From contig NZ_BMED01000001.1 in assembly GCF_014636315.1 (NCBI RefSeq), positions 62,316-126,315 on the forward strand: DNA of 64,000 bases. Reading direction: 5' to 3'. Below the pieces are notes generated by a model that worked only from the letters and a program-made list of their open reading frames with translations, was not told where the DNA came from and searched no databases. This document shows, in pieces, positions 60,466 through 64,000 of this stretch. Origin of the DNA: Parundibacterium terreum. Its GTDB lineage: Bacteria > Pseudomonadota > Gammaproteobacteria > Burkholderiales > Burkholderiaceae_D. Numbering within the stretch: position 1 is the first letter of the stretch; each line of letters opens with the position of its first letter. A program made the translations under genes and the position numbers.

Positions 60466-63400
60466 TTACAGCGGTGCTGCAGGGGTTGTTGCTGCTGGCG
60501 CATGTGTTCCGTGTGCTCCATGTGATGCATGGGTTCCATGAGCTACGGCCGGTGCCTCATGCACGACTGCCGAGTGCAGCTTGCGGCTGCCCTTGAAGGA
60601 ACGCAGCAATACATAGAACACTGGTGTCAGGAACAGGCCGAACAAGGTGACGCCCAGCATGCCGAAGAACACCGCGATACCCATTGCATGGCGCATCTCA
60701 GAGCCAGGACCGCTGGAAGTAACCAGAGGTACCACGCCCATGATGAAAGCAATGGAAGTCATCAGGATAGGACGCAGACGCAGGCGGCTTGCATCAATCG
60801 CAGCTTGCAACGGAGTACTACCTTGCAATTCCAGTTCCCGCGCAAACTCCACGATCAGGATCGCATTCTTTGACGCCAGCCCCACCAGGACCATCAGGCC
60901 GATTTGCGTGAAGATATTGTTGTCGCCACCGGTCAGCCATACACCGGTCAGTGCGGCCAGCAAACTCATAGGCACGATCAAAATCACAGCCAATGGCAAG
61001 GTCAGGCTTTCATACTGCGCAGCCAGCACCAGGAACACCAGCAAGACACTGATAGGGAAAACCCACATGCCGGCATTGCCTGCCAGGATTTGCTGATAAG
61101 TCAGGTCCGTCCATTCAAACTTGATACCGGCAGGCAGGGTTTTGGCAGCGATACGCTCTGCTGCAGCCTGCGCCTGGTTGGAAGAGTAGCCAGGAGCCGG
61201 GCCGCCGTTGATGTCGGCAGCGGTATAGCCGTTATAGCGAACCACCATTTCAGGACCGAAGCTTGGCGTAACTTTGACCAGCGATGACAGCGGCACCATC
61301 TCACCCGAAGTATTGCGGGTTTTCAGTTGCAGGATATCTTCCGGTTTTGCGCGGTAAGGAGCGTCAGCCTGCGCACGCACCTGATACACACGGCCGAAGC
61401 GGTTGAAGTCATTGACATACAGTGAACCCAAATAGATCTGCATGGTATCGAACACGTCGGTCACGGGAACGCCTAGTTGTTTGGCTTTTACACGATCCAG
61501 ATCCACATCCAGTTGCGGAACATTGATCTGGTAACTGGAAAACATGGGGCCCAGTTCCGGTGCTGTCTTGGCTGCTGCGATAAAGGATTGCGCAGCCGCA
61601 TCCAGCTCGGCATAGCCCAGAGCCCCTTTATCTTCGATCTGCATCTTGAAGCCCCCTACCGTTCCCAGCCCCATCACAGGTGGAGGTGGGAAGACGGCGA
61701 TGAAAGCGTCCTTGATGCCGGAATACTTCTGGTTCAGCTTGTCTGAAATGGCGCCCGCAGAGAGTTCCTTGCTGCGGCGTTCTTCGAAAGGCTTCAGCGT
61801 CACAAAGACGATACCGGCGCTGGAGCTATTCGTGAAACCATTGATGGACAGACCCGGGAAGGCAACAGCGCTTTCCACGCCGGGTTCTTTCAAGGCGATT
61901 TCAGACATGTCACGGATGACTTTTTCAGTGCGGTCCAGCGTAGCGCCGTTAGGCAATTGCGTGAAGCTGATCAGGTATTGCTTGTCCTGTCCCGGTACGA
62001 AGCCGCCTGGAACGATATAGGACACGCCTACGGTCAGGGCCAGCAGTACCGCATAGATCCCCATCATCGAAGCTTTGTGCGAGATAACCGCTGTCACGCC
62101 CTTGGAGTAATTTTCCGAGCCGCGATCGAATACACGGTTAAACAGCGCAAAGAATTTACCGAACAAGCGGTTCATCACGCGGGTCAGCCAATCTGGTTTT
62201 GCGTCATGGCCTTTCAACAGGATGGCAGCCAGTGCCGGCGACAGAGTCAGCGAGTTGAACGCGGAAATCACGGTCGAGATGGCAATAGTCATCGCAAACT
62301 GCTTGTAGAACTGGCCGGTCAGGCCCGTCATGAAAGCCAGAGGTACGAAAACGGCAACCAGAGTCAAGGCGATAGCAACGATAGGACCGCTGACTTCACG
62401 CATGGCACGATAAGTCGCTTCTTTCGGCGTCAATCCCGCCGCGATATTCCTTTCCACGTTCTCCACCACCACAATGGCATCGTCGACCACAATACCTATG
62501 GCGAGCACCATCCCGAACAGGGACAAGGCATTAATGGAGTAGCCGAAACCGAGCATCAGCGAAAAAGTACCAACGATGGACACTGGTACCGCCAGCAGAG
62601 GAATCAGCGAAGCGCGCCAGGTTTGCAGGAAAATAATCACCACGACCACAACCAGTGCAATCGCTTCCAGCAGAGTTTCTACAACTGCATGGATACTGGA
62701 ACGGACGAATTGTGTCGGGTCATACACGATACGGTACTGCACGGAGCTTGGGAAGTCGGCAGACAGTTCCTTCATCGCTGCACGTACCTGGTCCGATACT
62801 TCCAGCGCATTGGCGCCGGGAGCCTGGAAAATAGGTATCGCAACCGCAGGCTTATTGTCCAGCAGCGAACGCAAGCCATACTCGGATGCTGCCAGCTCGA
62901 TGCGCGCCACGTCGGCCAGACGGGTTACTGCACCGTCGGCGGATGTTTTCAGGATAATGTCGGCAAATTCCGCTTCCGTCTTCAGACGGCCTTGCGCATT
63001 CACGTTGAACTGCAAAGGCGTGTCCGGCAAACTTGGGGACGCACCGATGACACCTGCTGCAACCTGTACGTTCTGTTCACGGATGGCGTTGACGACATCG
63101 GATGCCGTCAGGCCGCGTTGCGACACTTTTTGCGGGTCCAGCCAGACGCGCATTGCATAGTTACCCGAGCCGAACAGGCCCACTTCGCCTACGCCCTTGA
63201 TACGGGCCAGGCGATCCTTGACGTTCAATACCGCGTAGTTACGCAGATAGGTCATGTCATAGCGGTTGTCCGGCGAGATCAGATGCACCACCATGGTCAG
63301 GGCTGGAGAGCTCTTGATGGTGGTGACGCCCAGGCGCTGCACATCGGGCGGCAGGCGCGGCAAGGCTTGCGACACGCGGTTCTGCACCAGTTGCTGTGCT

Positions 63401-63711
63401 TTGTCCGGGTCAACGCCGAGCTTGAAGTTGACGGTCACTGTCAGGTTGCCGTCACTATTGGCCTGGGATTGCATATACAGCATGTTTTCCACGCCGTTGA
63501 TGGATTCTTCCAACGGCGAGGCAACTGTTTCTGCAATTACTTTTGGGTTGGCGCCCGGGTACTGCGCGCGTACTACGACGGAAGGCGGCACTACCTCGGG
63601 GTATTCCGAGATAGGCAACTGGAATACGGATAGCGCACCGGCCAGCAGGATAAGTACCGATAACACCCCTGCAAAAATGGGGCGATCGATAAAGAATTTT
63701 GAAATATTCAT
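60466..63711 (-). CDS. RND multidrug efflux inner-membrane pump (HAE1, MexB/AcrB type)
   Basis: 1081 residues with 12 transmembrane segments and two large periplasmic loops. MNISKFFIDRPIFAGVLSVLILLAG at the start, the proton-relay GIVVDDAIVVVENVERN motif in the fourth segment and RLRPILMTSIAFIMGVVPL late in the protein identify an AcrB-type drug/proton antiporter. The C-terminus after the last membrane segment is unusual: a His/Ala/Gly/Thr-rich tail (VAHGTHASHGAHGTHAPAA) not found in AcrB, possibly metal-binding. It lies between adaptor and outer-membrane factor genes. Confidence 0.95.
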   Translation of the reverse strand: MNISKFFIDRPIFAGVLSVLILLAGALSVFQLPISEYPEVVPPSVVVRAQYPGANPKVIAETVASPLEESINGVENMLYMQSQANSDGNLTVTVNFKLGVDPDKAQQLVQNRVSQALPRLPPDVQRLGVTTIKSSPALTMVVHLISPDNRYDMTYLRNYAVLNVKDRLARIKGVGEVGLFGSGNYAMRVWLDPQKVSQRGLTASDVVNAIREQNVQVAAGVIGASPSLPDTPLQFNVNAQGRLKTEAEFADIILKTSADGAVTRLADVARIELAASEYGLRSLLDNKPAVAIPIFQAPGANALEVSDQVRAAMKELSADFPSSVQYRIVYDPTQFVRSSIHAVVETLLEAIALVVVVVIIFLQTWRASLIPLLAVPVSIVGTFSLMLGFGYSINALSLFGMVLAIGIVVDDAIVVVENVERNIAAGLTPKEATYRAMREVSGPIVAIALTLVAVFVPLAFMTGLTGQFYKQFAMTIAISTVISAFNSLTLSPALAAILLKGHDAKPDWLTRVMNRLFGKFFALFNRVFDRGSENYSKGVTAVISHKASMMGIYAVLLALTVGVSYIVPGGFVPGQDKQYLISFTQLPNGATLDRTEKVIRDMSEIALKEPGVESAVAFPGLSINGFTNSSSAGIVFVTLKPFEERRSKELSAGAISDKLNQKYSGIKDAFIAVFPPPPVMGLGTVGGFKMQIEDKGALGYAELDAAAQSFIAAAKTAPELGPMFSSYQINVPQLDVDLDRVKAKQLGVPVTDVFDTMQIYLGSLYVNDFNRFGRVYQVRAQADAPYRAKPEDILQLKTRNTSGEMVPLSSLVKVTPSFGPEMVVRYNGYTAADINGGPAPGYSSNQAQAAAERIAAKTLPAGIKFEWTDLTYQQILAGNAGMWVFPISVLLVFLVLAAQYESLTLPLAVILIVPMSLLAALTGVWLTGGDNNIFTQIGLMVLVGLASKNAILIVEFARELELQGSTPLQAAIDASRLRLRPILMTSIAFIMGVVPLVTSSGPGSEMRHAMGIAVFFGMLGVTLFGLFLTPVFYVLLRSFKGSRKLHSAVVHEAPAVAHGTHASHGAHGTHAPAATTPAAPL

Positions 63712-63745
63712 ATTGGATCTCGTCTATATGCGTTGTCTGCTGGTC

Positions 63746-64000
63746 TTAAGACTTGTTGGCAGCAACGGTTTTGCTGGTGCTTGGAGCTGCACTAGGTGCT
63801 ACTGCCACTTTGCTCATCGGAACCATGTTCGGCGTAATCGTGTCGCCCGGACGGGTGCGTTGCAGGCCATTGACCACGATGCGTTCACCGGCTTTCAGTC
63901 CACCCTCTACGATCAGCAAGTCTTCCTGTTTCGCGCCCAGGCGTACTTCGCGGTAGGCTGTATGGTTTTCCTTGTCCACGGTCAGCACGAAGCGTTTGCT
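63746..64000 (-). CDS. RND efflux periplasmic adaptor (MexA type), 5' part outside window
   Basis: Only the last 84 codons are present. They contain the membrane-proximal domain end (FVLTVDKENHTAYREVRLG, then LLIVEGGLKAGERIVVNGLQRTRPGDTITP) typical of MexA/AcrA-type membrane fusion proteins, followed by an Ala/Ser/Lys-rich tail. It is the first gene of the efflux operon in minus-strand order, 34 bases before the pump. The regulator and lipoprotein signal must lie beyond the right edge. Confidence 0.9.
   Translation of the reverse strand, partial: SKRFVLTVDKENHTAYREVRLGAKQEDLLIVEGGLKAGERIVVNGLQRTRPGDTITPNMVPMSKVAVAPSAAPSTSKTVAANKS

Noticed and set aside
61957..63633. 558-codon open frame antisense to the RND pump gene
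   Set aside because: It lies fully opposite a strongly conserved gene, is rich in His/Gln/Arg as expected from reverse reading of its codons, and has no domain. A similar case is 27604-28596 opposite the OsmC-YcaO gene.

Overview
The window looks like about 64 kb of chromosome from a betaproteobacterium of the Burkholderiales, most likely Oxalobacteraceae-like. This is inferred from the gene families: a TspB-type filamentous phage, a coniferyl-aldehyde-dehydrogenase-like enzyme next to a benzoylformate-decarboxylase-like enzyme, and a NodT/MexB efflux operon. No rRNA, tRNA or CRISPR array was seen. A 28-bp sequence at 7095-7122 closely matches XerCD dif, so the window probably spans the replication terminus. 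KOPS-like octamers seen by eye change orientation around it.

Left of dif (1-7.1 kb) lie a partial discoidin-domain lipoprotein, a periplasmic solute-binding protein, a cyclic-nucleotide-domain/thioredoxin-reductase-like flavoprotein, a 3-methyladenine DNA glycosylase and an AT-rich orphan. A filamentous (inovirus) prophage of about 9.2 kb fills 7106-16357 between dif and a second dif-like half site. Its core, all on the minus strand, reads rep, ssDNA-binding protein, minor coat, major coat, TspB/pIII-like adsorption protein, DUF2523 and Zot. A small rep-upstream gene and a divergent repressor with three operators complete it. No integrase or secretin gene is present, as expected for a phage that uses host XerCD and a host secretin. 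Behind zot sits a cargo region: an ICMT/PEMT-like membrane methyltransferase, a DUF2971 protein, a DUF4124-like membrane protein with a host paralogue at 54 kb, and a self-contained plus-strand cassette (promoter, multi-hairpin leader, DUF3892 protein, terminator) between 39-bp direct repeats.

Right of the prophage, 16.4-26.1 kb has a soluble histidine kinase, a periplasmic molybdenum hydroxylase operon (three-haem cytochrome c, 2Fe-2S subunit, Tat-exported Mo subunit), a cytochrome c4-like protein and a patatin/BamA-type (type Vd) gene broken by one in-frame amber codon. Two decayed fragments homologous to the prophage methyltransferase flank this block, as if about 8 kb had been placed inside an older copy.

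From 26 to 46.5 kb come an esterase, an OsmC-YcaO fusion, an orphan DUF3311 protein, a HIT protein, Mug, a sucA without sucB or lpd, a tetR-glxA pair, an MFS gene followed by arsR, a SLAC1/TehA-like channel, a LysR regulator divergent from a ThDP enzyme plus aldehyde dehydrogenase, and a DNase II homologue with a basic tail. From 46.5 to 64 kb come a zinc-phospholipase-C-like exported protein, a Cys-rich repeat protein, an SOS-controlled dinB preceded by an overlapping 34-codon ORF, a second cyclic-nucleotide/flavoprotein paralogue, HDOD, MarR and degenerate GGDEF proteins, cyclopropane fatty acid synthase, and an RND efflux operon that runs off the right edge.
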